Shown here: positions 55,900 to 64,000 of the stretch, piece after piece
Layout: the number at the start of each line of letters is the position of its first letter
Position numbering within the stretch: the stretch's first letter is position 1
Source: Persicaria tinctoria
Taxonomy: Eukaryota; Streptophyta; Magnoliopsida; Caryophyllales; Polygonaceae
Reading direction: 5' to 3'
Assembly (NCBI GenBank): GCA_037127255.1
Contig: JBANSL010000006.1
Coordinates: 83,383,350-83,447,349 of the forward strand
DNA: 64,000 nucleotides
The notes under the pieces: model-generated
The model's database searches: none
What the model was told of the DNA's origin: nothing
What the model saw: the letters and a program-made list of their open reading frames with translations, nothing else
Position numbers and translations under genes: made by a program

Positions 55900-58500
55900 T
55901 AACATTTTATTTAACATTTATTAGTTACTTATTTAATTTTTCCTCAAAAGTTACTTTATAGTATTATCATAAGATTTTATATGTTAATATAAGATTTTTT
56001 TTCAACACTCATTAGATACTTATATATTTTTTCCTCATAACTTACTTTTATAGTATTCTCATAAGAATTTATTAGTCAATATAAGGTTTTATTAAATATT
56101 TATTTGTTACTTATATAAGTTTTACTCAAAAATACATTTATAGTATTCTAATAAGAATTTATTAGTCAATAAAGGGTTTTATTAAATATTTATTCGTTAC
56201 TTATATGAGTTTTTTCTCAAAACATACCCTCAGAGTATTCTAATAAGAATTTATTAGACAATATAAGGTTTTATTAAATATTTATTTGTTACTTATATGA
56301 GTTTTCTTCAAAACATACTATTATAGTATTCTCATAAGAATTTTTTAGTTAATATAAGGTTTTATTAAACATTTATTAGTTACTTATATATGAGTTTTCA
56401 TCAAAACATACACTAATAGTTGTCTCATAAGAATGAATAGTATAAGGTTTTATTAGCTACTTATATAAGTTTTCCCCAAAACATAACCTTATAGTATTAT
56501 AATAAGAATTTATTACTTAGTATAAGGTTTTATTAGTTAATTATATGAGTTTTCCCCAAAACATAACCTTATAGTATTATAATAAGAATTTATTACTTAG
56601 TATAAGGTTTTATTAGCTACTTATATGAGTTTTCCTCAAAACATAACCTTATAGTATTATAATAAGAATTTATTACTTAGTATAAGGTTTTATTAGCTAC
56701 TTATATGAGTTTTCCTAAAAACATAACCTTATAGTATTATAATAAGAATTTATTACTTAGTATAAGGTTTTATTAGCTACTTATATAAGTTTTCCCCAAA
56801 ACATAACCTTATAGTATTAAAATAAGAATTTATTACTTAGTATAAGGTTTTATTAGTTAACTATATGAGTTTTCCTCAAAACATAACCTTATAGTATTAT
56901 AATAAGAATTTATCACTTAGTATAAGGTTTTATTAGTTAATTATATGAGTTTTCCCCAAAACATAACCTTATAGTATTATAATAAGAATTTATTACTTAG
57001 TATAAGGTTTTATTAGCTATTTATATGACTTTTCCTAAAAACATAACCTTATAGTATTATAATAAGAATTTATTACTTAGTATAAGGTTTTATTAGCTAC
57101 TTATATGAGTTTTCCTCAAAACATAACCTTATAGTATTATAATAAGAACTTATTATTTAGTATGAGGTTTTATTAGTTACTTATATGAGTTTTCCTCAAA
57201 ACATAACCTTATAGTATTATAATAAGAATTTATTACTTAGTATAAGGTTTTATTAACTTCTTATATGACTTTTCCTAAAAACATAACCTTATAGTATTAT
57301 AATAAGAATTTATTACTTAGTATAAGGTTTTATTAGTTACTTATATAAGTTTTCCCCAAAACATAACCTTATAGTATTATAATAAGAATTTATTACTTAG
57401 TATAAGGTTTTATTAGCTACTTATATGAGTTTTCTTCAAAACATAACATTATAGTATTATAATAAGAATTTATTACTTAGTATAAGGTTTTATTAGCTGC
57501 TTATATGACTTTTCCTAAAAACATAACCTTATAGTATTATAATAAGAATTTATTACTTAGTATAAGGTTTTATTAGTTACTTATATGAGTTTTCCTCAAA
57601 ACATAACCATATAGTATTATAATAAGAATTTATTACTTAGTATAAGGTTTTATTAGCTACTTATATGAGTTTTCTTCAAAACCTAACCTTATAGTATTAT
57701 AATAAGAATTTATTACTTAGTATAAGGTTTTATTAGCTACTTATATAAGTTTTCCCCAAAACATAACCTTATAGTATTATAATAAGAATTTATTACTTAG
57801 TATAAGGTTTTATTAGTTAATTATATGAGTTTTCCCCAAAACATAACCTTATAGTATTATAATAAGAATTTATTACTTAGTATAAGGTTTTATTAGCTAC
57901 TTATATGACTTTTCCTAAAAACATAACCTTATAGTATTATAATAAGAATTTATTACTTAGTATAAGGTTTTATTAGTTAATTATATGAGTTTTCCCCAAA
58001 ACATAACCTTATAGTATTATAATAAGAATTTATTACTTAGTATAAGGTTTTATTAGCTACTTATATGACTTTTCCTAAAAACATAACCTTATAGTATTAT
58101 AATAAGAATTTATTACTTAGTATAAGGTTTTATTAGCTACTTATATGAGTTTTCCTCAAAACATAACCTTATAGTATTATAATAAGAACTTATTATTTAG
58201 TATAAGGTTTTATTAGTTACTTATATGAGTTTTCCTCAAAACATAACCTTATAGTATTATAATAAGAATTTATTACTTAGTATAAGGTTTTATTAACTTC
58301 TTATATGACTTTTCCTAAAAACATAACCTTATAGTATTATAATAAGAATTTATTACTTAGTATAAGGTTTTATTAGTTACTTATATGAGTTTTCCTCAAA
58401 ACATAACCTTATAGTATTATAATAAGAATTTATTACTTAGTATAAGGTTTTATTAGCTACTTATATGAGTTTTCCTCAAAACATATCATTATAATATTCT
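55900..58500 (+). repeat. 80-bp minisatellite in CACTA-2, about 30 units
   Basis: Unit of exactly 80 bp in the regular part (56480-58490, about 25 copies): CATAACCTTATAGTATTATA, ATAAGAATTTATTACTTAGT, ATAAGGTTTTATTAGCTACT, TATATGAGTTTTCCTCAAAA. Units before 56480 are more diverged and of variable length. Variants of the last 20 bases (CCTCAAA, CCCCAAA, CCTAAAA with GAGT, AAGT or GACT) recur in patterns, suggesting higher-order blocks. Confidence 0.95.
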
Positions 58501-59270
58501 CATAAGAATTTATTAATTAGTTTTTTTTGGTATAAATTTATTAATTAGTTAAAATATGTTTATTTTCAACACTTATAATTTATATAAAAAAAAATTCATA
58601 GTCATATTTGGGCTCGTCAATGGGTAAATCGGGGAAAGTATAGTCATATTTGGGCCCATAATAAATTAAAGCCCATTTGAGTTCAACCGTAATAGCAACG
58701 GATTTAGCCACGAACCGAGTCGTTGCTAAATACACATTTCATTCTACGGGCTAATAAGGTAATTGGGCTGATCATTTCTAATGGGTTGTTGATCCATGCC
58801 GAACCCATAACATTTGTTCTTCTTTTTTTTTTGCCACGGATTCAGCTACAATTCAAGCCCACTAACCTCATGTCCGACCCGACTACAAAAACCGATCCAA
58901 GCCCACTCACCTCGTGTCCATTCCATCGTCGGACTTCTAATGCTGAATAGCCTTGGATTTAGCCACGAAGTTGATGTTGTTGCCAAATCAGCATCGAATA
59001 CAGCCACGAAATATGTGTTCGTAGCTAGTGCCGTGGCTAATTACCACTATCATCCGCTTTTTCAGCCACGAACCCAGCCACGGATAGTGTGTTCGTTGCT
59101 AACAGCAACGAAGTTGATGATGTGGCATTCTTGGGTGAACACCCGCCACGAAAATTACCACGGTAAAAAATAGTCGTCGCCAATGTCATTGCTATTGGCT
59201 ACGGAAACAGCGTCGCCTAACTTTCGTGGCTAAAAATCCGTAGCTATTTCCTGCTTTTTTAGTAGTGCGA

Positions 59271-59996
59271 AATTTAAAAAAAAAATCAAATTCGGTTTTT
59301 CTGGGAAAAAAAAAAAGAAGAAAAGAAAAAAAGAAAAAAAGACAGAAAAAAAAAGAGTGACATCTTATGTATCTTATGCATGTGTGTTGAAGTGTTTTAG
59401 TAGATATTCATACTATAACATTTGCACTTCATCTTAGTGTTGCTTGGGAAAAAAAAAACAAAGCAAAGCTTATTTGGCTTGTTGTGCTTACTTGTTGAAA
59501 TCAAGCCTTGTTTGTATTGTGTTAGCTTTCTCATTGTGTTGGAAACCTATTCATTGAACACATTGCATCAACCCTTTGCAACCACTACCTACTGATTTTG
59601 AGCCTAAATTGTACACTCCTTGCATATTTGAGCGCCATTGCACGATATTGATACATGAGAATAAGATAAGGGGTTGAACCTTGTAAAACTTAGTAAAAAA
59701 CACTTATTCTTAGTCAAAAAAAAAACTCATTGTGTCGATCGTTCATAATTGTTTCGGGTGTTTGTTTAGCCATAATTCAATTCATTAAGTCTCTAGCCGC
59801 ACCTAGAATCTGCGTGTTTGATATTAAGATCAGCCCTTGTTGTCGTTGTGCTCTTTAAAAATTTGCTAATCTTGTGGTTGATTATTGACTCTACCAAGGC
59901 AAATTTGAAGCTAGGTTGCAACATTCGAAGAGGAGTGAAACACTTGTGAGGCTGATTTTTTTCACTAACCTAACAAGTTTGTTAGTGTATTTGAGA
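59271..59996 (+). other. Element H: rest of untranslated leader
   Basis: Resumes at the CGA duplicate. A-rich (59271-59355), then ordinary leader sequence up to the gag ATG. No gene. Confidence 0.6.
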
Positions 59997-60412
59997 ATGT
60001 CTAACGCAGATCCTCCACCTTCGGACCATTCTAATGGAAGCGGGTCCGAGCCAATATCCCCGGAGTTGTTCAACATGCTTAAAACCATGGCGGACGACAT
60101 TGGCCAGCTCACGGCTCGAATGGTGGCTTTGGAGACTCGTACACCACCCCCAACATGTGCCAAACAAGCCCCACCAAGAGCGGGAGCAACCCTTCACCAC
60201 CCCGCCAATTGGCCCTCAACAAGGCCCGTTTCCCCCACGAGAAGGTAGACGTTTTGGTCCTAACAATGATCCTCCTTTACATGATTATCGCAGGCCTCCA
60301 AGAAGGCAATATGGCTACTTTGAAGAGCAAGAGGAGGATTGGGAACCACCCCGAGGCCCCGGATACCAACAACGGAGAGCTCGTGAACAAGAGCAAGATG
60401 GAATAGGCAAAA
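59997..60412 (+). pseudogene. Element H: gag N-terminal part, frameshifted
   Basis: ATG at 59997: MSNADPPPSDHSNGSGSEPI, a helical stretch (LFNMLKTMADDIGQLTARMVALE), then a frameshift around 60140-60160 into the frame of FPPREGRRFGPNN, YGYFEEQEEDWEPPRGPG and QEQDGIGK. This R/E/P-rich segment before the capsid is usual in plant chromovirus Gag. The capsid domain is absent because element I enters at 60413. Non-functional. Confidence 0.75.
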
Positions 60413-61550
60413 TGATGCATGACCATCCAAGCCATCATCAAAGACACCTCCGGACACACCTATGATTCGAGATTATGAGGATGATGTCCTTCTCAAGAGG
60501 AAGAAGAAGGCTCCACCATGGGAAGAAGTCCCAAGGTGCAAGCTTGGATTAAATGACGTTTCGGTTCGTTCATAGTCATTTGACAGCTTTTCGACGTCTC
60601 TGTAAAATGGGTCGTACGGATTCAATATTTATCGGATTGAGGCGTGCCATACCTTGTTGGAACGAGGACGAAGAGATATACAACCTTGCTGTTGAAGGTT
60701 TTTCCAGATTCGACCTCGAGATTGGACGAAAATGCACATCTTTGCAAGCTGTCACTGTTTTGACGGGAATGGATCCTATTAGGCCGAAATTGGGCTTTTC
60801 TACATGTTATTTTTAGAGACCTTATTTACTTATGTTTTAGGTGTTTAATTTAGTTGTTTATTTTATTCACTTAAATCGGCCCATCAGGCCTTAGCATAGC
60901 TTATATATTTCGATTTCATACATTGTAAACATTCAGCTTTCAATGAATAGAATTAGTTCTCTCAAACTTGTGTGAAACACATTGAGTGATGTTGATCCAA
61001 CTAGAGTTGTGCTCGTTGATCACGAATTGGTATCTCAGCTTGGTTTGCTTTGCCGTTCATCAACTTCGCAAGACTTGGTGAATCTAGTATCCACAAGCCC
61101 CCTTCTGGTGCTTCAAGTTGTCCGCTTGATTGTGTCGGATTGTAGAGGCGGGTTATATAGTCATTGGTATTGGTTCCTACCCTCTGAGAAGGCCTGGGGT
61201 CTTTATCTTGTTCTATATAGATCGACTCAGTCCTTATCGGTCGTATCTTTATATCAATTTCGAGTCTTTATCAGTTCTTGCATCGAGTCTTGTTCTTTCT
61301 TTATTGTCGACATTGAGTTCTTGCTGTTCTTGGTGTTTCTTGGTTGATCTTGCCCTATCTTGATCGATTCTTGAGAGTCTTGCTGCGTTTCTTTGCTTTC
61401 TTGTTGAGTCTTGCATCTTTCTTGTTATTCCTTGCTGCGTTCTTTAAGTTCTTGATCGTTCTTGATTAAGTTCTTGAGTTTCTTTATTAGTTCTTGATTA
61501 TTCTTGCTTGTTGTCGAAGATCGGACCAACCTACGGCTAACCCCGTATCA
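60413..61550 (+). repeat. 5' LTR of element I
   Basis: 1138 bp, TGATGCATGACC ... CCCCGTATCA. The first ~170 bases code KRKKKAPPWEEVPRCKLGLN, as in the 3' LTR. TATA-like TTATATAT at 60901-60908. The second half has many TTCTTG(A/C) repeats (61330-61510). Confidence 0.92.
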
Positions 61551-61553
61551 AAT

Positions 61554-61565
61554 TGGTATCAGAGC
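61554..61565 (+). other. Primer binding site of I, tRNA-iMet
   Basis: TGGTATCAGAGC three bases after the LTR, as in H. Confidence 0.92.
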
Positions 61566-62177
61566 TTTGGTTTCCGACATCAAGATTGAGTCTTTTCTTT
61601 TCATAAACACAAAAACCACAAAAAAAAAAAGAGTCCTTTTCTTGCTTTGGTTATTTACTTCTTGCAATTCTTTATTGATTCTTGCACTATTCTTGAGTTT
61701 GTGATTGTTTGTGGTTGCATAGCCTAAACACAAAGCCTAGCCGAGACCAGTGGATTCGACCACAAGTGTGCACAGCCCCTGTTGTGTACTCTAACCGCCG
61801 ACGGCAGCCCTAGTTGTCCCCATAAGTCCTTGCTTGGCCGACTCTACCACCACACAAAGACAAACCCTAGTTTGTTTATCTTTTCTATCCTTTTTTATCT
61901 TTGGGTTATTTATTTTATCTTTGAGATATTTTAATTCTATCTATTTTCTTGCCTTATTGAGAAATCAGATTTTATTTGGTGGAATAATGCAATTATATCT
62001 ATCAAGTATATCTAAAGGCATAAGATAGATCCACTTACCAAAGATAACAAAAACCTCACCTATTTCTACCATTCTAGGGCTGAATTTTATTTTATTCACC
62101 AAATTTTCGAATTTCCCTTGCATTTTATTTAATTTTCGTGCATTATAGAGCTGCTGTAAAAAAAAAAAAAAAAAAAA

Positions 62178-62208
<31 letters not shown>

Positions 62209-62967
62209 AAAATCAGATCCGAAAATACCAAAAGAAAAAAAAAAGGAAAGAAAGTTGTTTGATTTGTGTTCTTTGGAGCTCTTTGTTCATCTTTTGCAAG
62301 AAATCTTCAAGGGACTACATTGGTGTTGAAATCAGCCCTAGACCAATCTCATTACCTCCTAAACACAATCTTTAAACCCTACCCTTACAACTACAACATC
62401 CTTACTTGGGGTTACAATCAAAAGAGGTAAATTGATCAAAGGTTGTTCCTTTCTTTTCTTTCCACATAAAATCAGTCCCTATTGTGTCTTAAATTGCCAT
62501 TGTTGAGCAATTCTCCTACCATATCGAGTTTCTGTTTGTTGTGTCGAGTAGAGCTCAGCCTTGTCGAGTTCTCTGTATTGCATATCGAGTTGCTTTGCTT
62601 GTTTCTTCATTGTGTCGAGTACTCTTCTGCCCATATCGAGTTCTCTCTTGTCGAAACAGGTCCTGAAAGCTTATGTCGAGCACTGTTTTGGTTGTGTCGA
62701 GTACTGATTTTCCTTGATCAAGTGCTCTCCTTGCTTTGTCGAGTACTACAGCCCTTGTTGAGTACTCTTGTGTGTTCTTTCATTCATTCTCTTGATTCAT
62801 ATACTTTGATTGCTTAGTTCTTTGCTTGGTTGTTGGTTCGCCCAAAGCGGATTGCCCTAGCAAGCGTGATATATCAATCAGAGAGGGAGTGTGAGCGAAA
62901 CACAATTGTGAGTTGTTTATAAGTTTTACTAACCTTTAACATAGTTCTTTGTTTGTCTTTATTTGCA
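61566..62967 (+). other. Element I: untranslated leader
   Basis: About 1.4 kb without a gene. Contains a poly(A)/(GA)n tract at 62158-62210 and a block of TCGAG(T) motifs at 62515-62765. Confidence 0.6.
62515..62765 (+). repeat. TCGAGTA(CT) motif series in the leader of element I
   Basis: About a dozen copies of ATCGAGTT / GTCGAGTACT in 250 bp, spaced about 15-30 bp. It is the same half-dyad (TCGAGTA) seen in the LTRs of A, C and G, although I is primed by a different tRNA and has no protein similarity to them. Confidence 0.8.
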
Positions 62968-63942
62968 ATGTCTAATAACCAGGGCAACGACTGGTACAAT
63001 ACCGTCATGGATATGTTAGCTAAGATAGATAAAAGCTTGACGGCAATAGAGCTTCAGCGTTTTGGCTCTAATACGGTGTTCGGACAAGGTGTCCCACCTA
63101 AAGCTGAAGTGCCATCTAATGAAAGGGCAGAATCTCATCCTATTCCGCTTAATAATGCAATTCAACATCATGTTTCTTCTAGCATAGATGCTTCTTTTAT
63201 TGCTGAAAATGTAGAGCATGTTGTTAGTAATGATCAAGATGTTAGTTTACTTGCCTATGATAATGAAAATTGCGTTGACTATGAGCATGAAGATTCTTTG
63301 ATTGTTAGTAATGTTTTAAGTGTTCAACCTATACCCTGTGCTGATAATCAAAGCAAAGATTTGTGTCAAACTACATGCTTAGAAGAAGGCATAGTTTCTA
63401 ATATGATCATTGATGATGAAACTTCTTCTACTATTGCTAGCATTGAGTTAATTGAAAATTCAGCCTTGGAAAAGGATGAAAACTTGCTAGTTTTGGATGG
63501 AAACTTAGGGATTAATGACCAAGCTCAAGTGCATATTAAGTTAGAACATCATGAAGATGACATGAAATATGAATTATGCACTAATAAAGTTTCTTTTCTT
63601 GATTTTGTAGATGAAGCTGAGACAATAACCATCGAGGAGTGGTCAATCTCTACACCAATCGTTCTTGAGATGGATTTCCATGGACATGTGGTATTCGATC
63701 CAGGAGCTCGTGTGGATGCCTTTGCGGAATCAAATGCGACCTTGGATTCGAGGACGAATCCTTTTCAAGAAAGGGAGATTGATGCAGGACCATCCAAGCC
63801 ATCATCAAAGACACCTCCGGACACACCTATGATTCGAGATTATGAGGATGATGTCCTTCTCAAGAGGAAGAAGAAGGCTCCACCATGGGAAGAAGTCCCA
63901 AGGTGCAAGCTTGGATTAAATGACGTTTCGGTTCGTTCATAG
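62968..63942 (+). CDS. Element I: acidic protein of unknown function, ending in the LTR
   Basis: 324 codons from ATG 62968 (MSNNQGNDWYNTVMDMLAK). The start resembles the gag start of H (MSN...), with a helical N-terminus (MDMLAKIDKSLTAIEL). The middle is rich in Asp, Glu and Ser (ENCVDYEHEDSLIV, EKDENLLVLDGN, LEHHEDDMKYEL). The end crosses the polypurine tract (DSRTNPFQEREID) and continues in the LTR to KRKKKAPPWEEVPRCKLGLN. No capsid, zinc knuckle or protease motif. It may be a gag leader fused to the polyprotein end after loss of everything between; that is inference. An upstream non-ATG start is possible but not needed. Confidence 0.6.
   Translation: MSNNQGNDWYNTVMDMLAKIDKSLTAIELQRFGSNTVFGQGVPPKAEVPSNERAESHPIPLNNAIQHHVSSSIDASFIAENVEHVVSNDQDVSLLAYDNENCVDYEHEDSLIVSNVLSVQPIPCADNQSKDLCQTTCLEEGIVSNMIIDDETSSTIASIELIENSALEKDENLLVLDGNLGINDQAQVHIKLEHHEDDMKYELCTNKVSFLDFVDEAETITIEEWSISTPIVLEMDFHGHVVFDPGARVDAFAESNATLDSRTNPFQEREIDAGPSKPSSKTPPDTPMIRDYEDDVLLKRKKKAPPWEEVPRCKLGLNDVSVRS
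63745..63760 (+). other. Dyad beside the polypurine tract of element I
   Basis: GATTCGAGGACGAATC: 6-bp inverted arms around AGGA, six bases upstream of the polypurine tract. The identical 16-mer occurs at the same place in element E (20582-20597, other strand). Confidence 0.85.
63767..63779 (+). other. Polypurine tract of element I
   Basis: AAGAAAGGGAGAT immediately before the 3' LTR TGATGCAGG. Confidence 0.85.
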
Positions 63943-64000
63943 TCATTTGACAGCTTTTCGATGTCTCTGTAAAATGGGTCGTACGGATTCAATATTTATC
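63780..64000 (+). repeat. Start of 3' LTR of element I
   Basis: First 221 bases, matching 60413-60633 almost exactly; the rest is outside the window. Confidence 0.93.

Larger units (their letters stand above)
53990..59267. mobile_element. CACTA-2: non-autonomous CACTA transposon with internal minisatellite
   Basis: 5278 bp. Starts CACTACTAAAAACGCAGGAA, ends TTCCTGCTTTTTTAGTAGTG; the inverted repeats extend about 30 bp (through TAGCTACGGA). Flanked by CGA (53987-53989, 59268-59270). Subterminal repeats based on TTAGCCACGAA / TTCGTTGCTAA occupy 54020-54440 and 58690-59235. Interior: a low-complexity GC-richer part (54640-55420) and the 80-bp tandem array. No transposase frame. Different subterminal motif from CACTA-1, so a separate family. 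Confidence 0.93.
52704..60412 (+). mobile_element. Element H: 5' part of a chromovirus-like Ty3/gypsy element, with CACTA-2 inside
   Basis: 5' LTR 52704-53521, initiator-Met primer site 53525-53536, leader 53537-53989 and 59271-59996, gag from 59997. The leader is interrupted by CACTA-2. Gag is cut at 60412 by element I, so pol, if present, lies beyond the window. Confidence 0.8.
60413..64000 (+). mobile_element. Element I: non-autonomous LTR retrotransposon (3' LTR incomplete)
   Basis: 5' LTR 60413-61550, primer site 61554-61565, internal region 61551-63779, polypurine tract 63767-63779, 3' LTR from 63780 to the window end. The internal region is only 2229 bp and encodes one acidic protein. 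Inserted in the gag of H; left flank CAAAA (60408-60412), right flank outside the window. Related to E by the LTR-coded KRKKKAPPW and the dyad beside the polypurine tract. Confidence 0.9.

Noticed and set aside
55900..58500. Regularly spaced repeats, considered as a CRISPR-like array
   Set aside because: Units are contiguous 80-bp tandem copies without unique spacers, in a plant transposon; it is a minisatellite.
62130..62330. Frame with a run of Lys and Arg-Glu repeats at 62138-62329
   Set aside because: Translation of a poly(A)/(GA)n microsatellite.

Overview
This is plant nuclear DNA, almost certainly intergenic heterochromatin of an angiosperm. The evidence is LTR retrotransposons of plant Ty3/gypsy types (tRNA-Asp-primed gag-pro elements of Athila/Tat kind, a dual-RNase-H Tat-like pol, an initiator-Met-primed chromovirus), two CACTA transposons, a hAT element, MITEs, a plant L1-type LINE tail and spliced B3-domain gene remnants. 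I see no housekeeping gene, no complete autonomous transposon and no rRNA gene. Nearly everything is transposon nested in transposon, and several boundaries are proven by target-site duplications (TSDs) or by an empty site elsewhere in the window. I label the LTR elements A to I.

Layout. (1) 1-11990: element A, minus strand, LTRs 1-5183 (cut by the window edge) and 9906-11990, gag-pro only. A 3988-bp CACTA transposon (714-4701, TSD GAT) sits in its left LTR. (2) 11991-12932: unassigned DNA. (3) 12933-17323: element B, plus strand, a gag-pro relic split by a 266-bp MITE (13476-13741) and a 2421-bp hAT element (13949-16369, 8-bp TSD). (4) 17324-36260: a three-LTR tandem on the minus strand, LTR / internal C / chimeric LTR / internal D / LTR. 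The left LTR carries element E (19234-24225, TSD ACATC). (5) 36261-39339 and 49141-49660: element F, plus strand, a decayed Tat-like pol, interrupted in integrase by element G (39340-49135, TSD CTGAA, minus strand), which itself holds a LINE fragment. An 80-bp tandem array follows F (49643-50285). (6) 50560-52554: two tandem B3-domain gene copies on the minus strand, the only host-like genes; one is broken and one has an open spliced frame. (7) 52704-60412: 5' part of chromovirus H, plus strand, carrying a second CACTA (53990-59267, TSD CGA) that contains about 2.5 kb of an 80-bp minisatellite. (8) 60413-64000: element I, plus strand, non-autonomous, inserted in the gag of H; its 3' LTR runs off the window.

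How the parts relate. A, C, D and G are one group of non-autonomous elements: tRNA-Asp primer site, TGTTG...CA LTRs, same promoter layout, gag plus protease (or, in D, only a short unknown ORF), no reverse transcriptase, RNase H or integrase core. They must borrow pol in trans. C keeps what looks like the C-terminal tail of integrase, suggesting origin by deletion of pol. E and I form a second non-autonomous group: both encode a peptide KRKKKAPPW inside the LTR and share a 16-base dyad beside the polypurine tract.

The most unusual signal is a short dyad, TCGA-NN-TCGA, repeated many times in both LTR parts (upstream of the TATA box and in the transcribed leader) and in the gag-pro frame of A, C and G (with a TCGA-rich form in B and D), and as a related TCGAGTA(CT) series in the leader of the unrelated element I.
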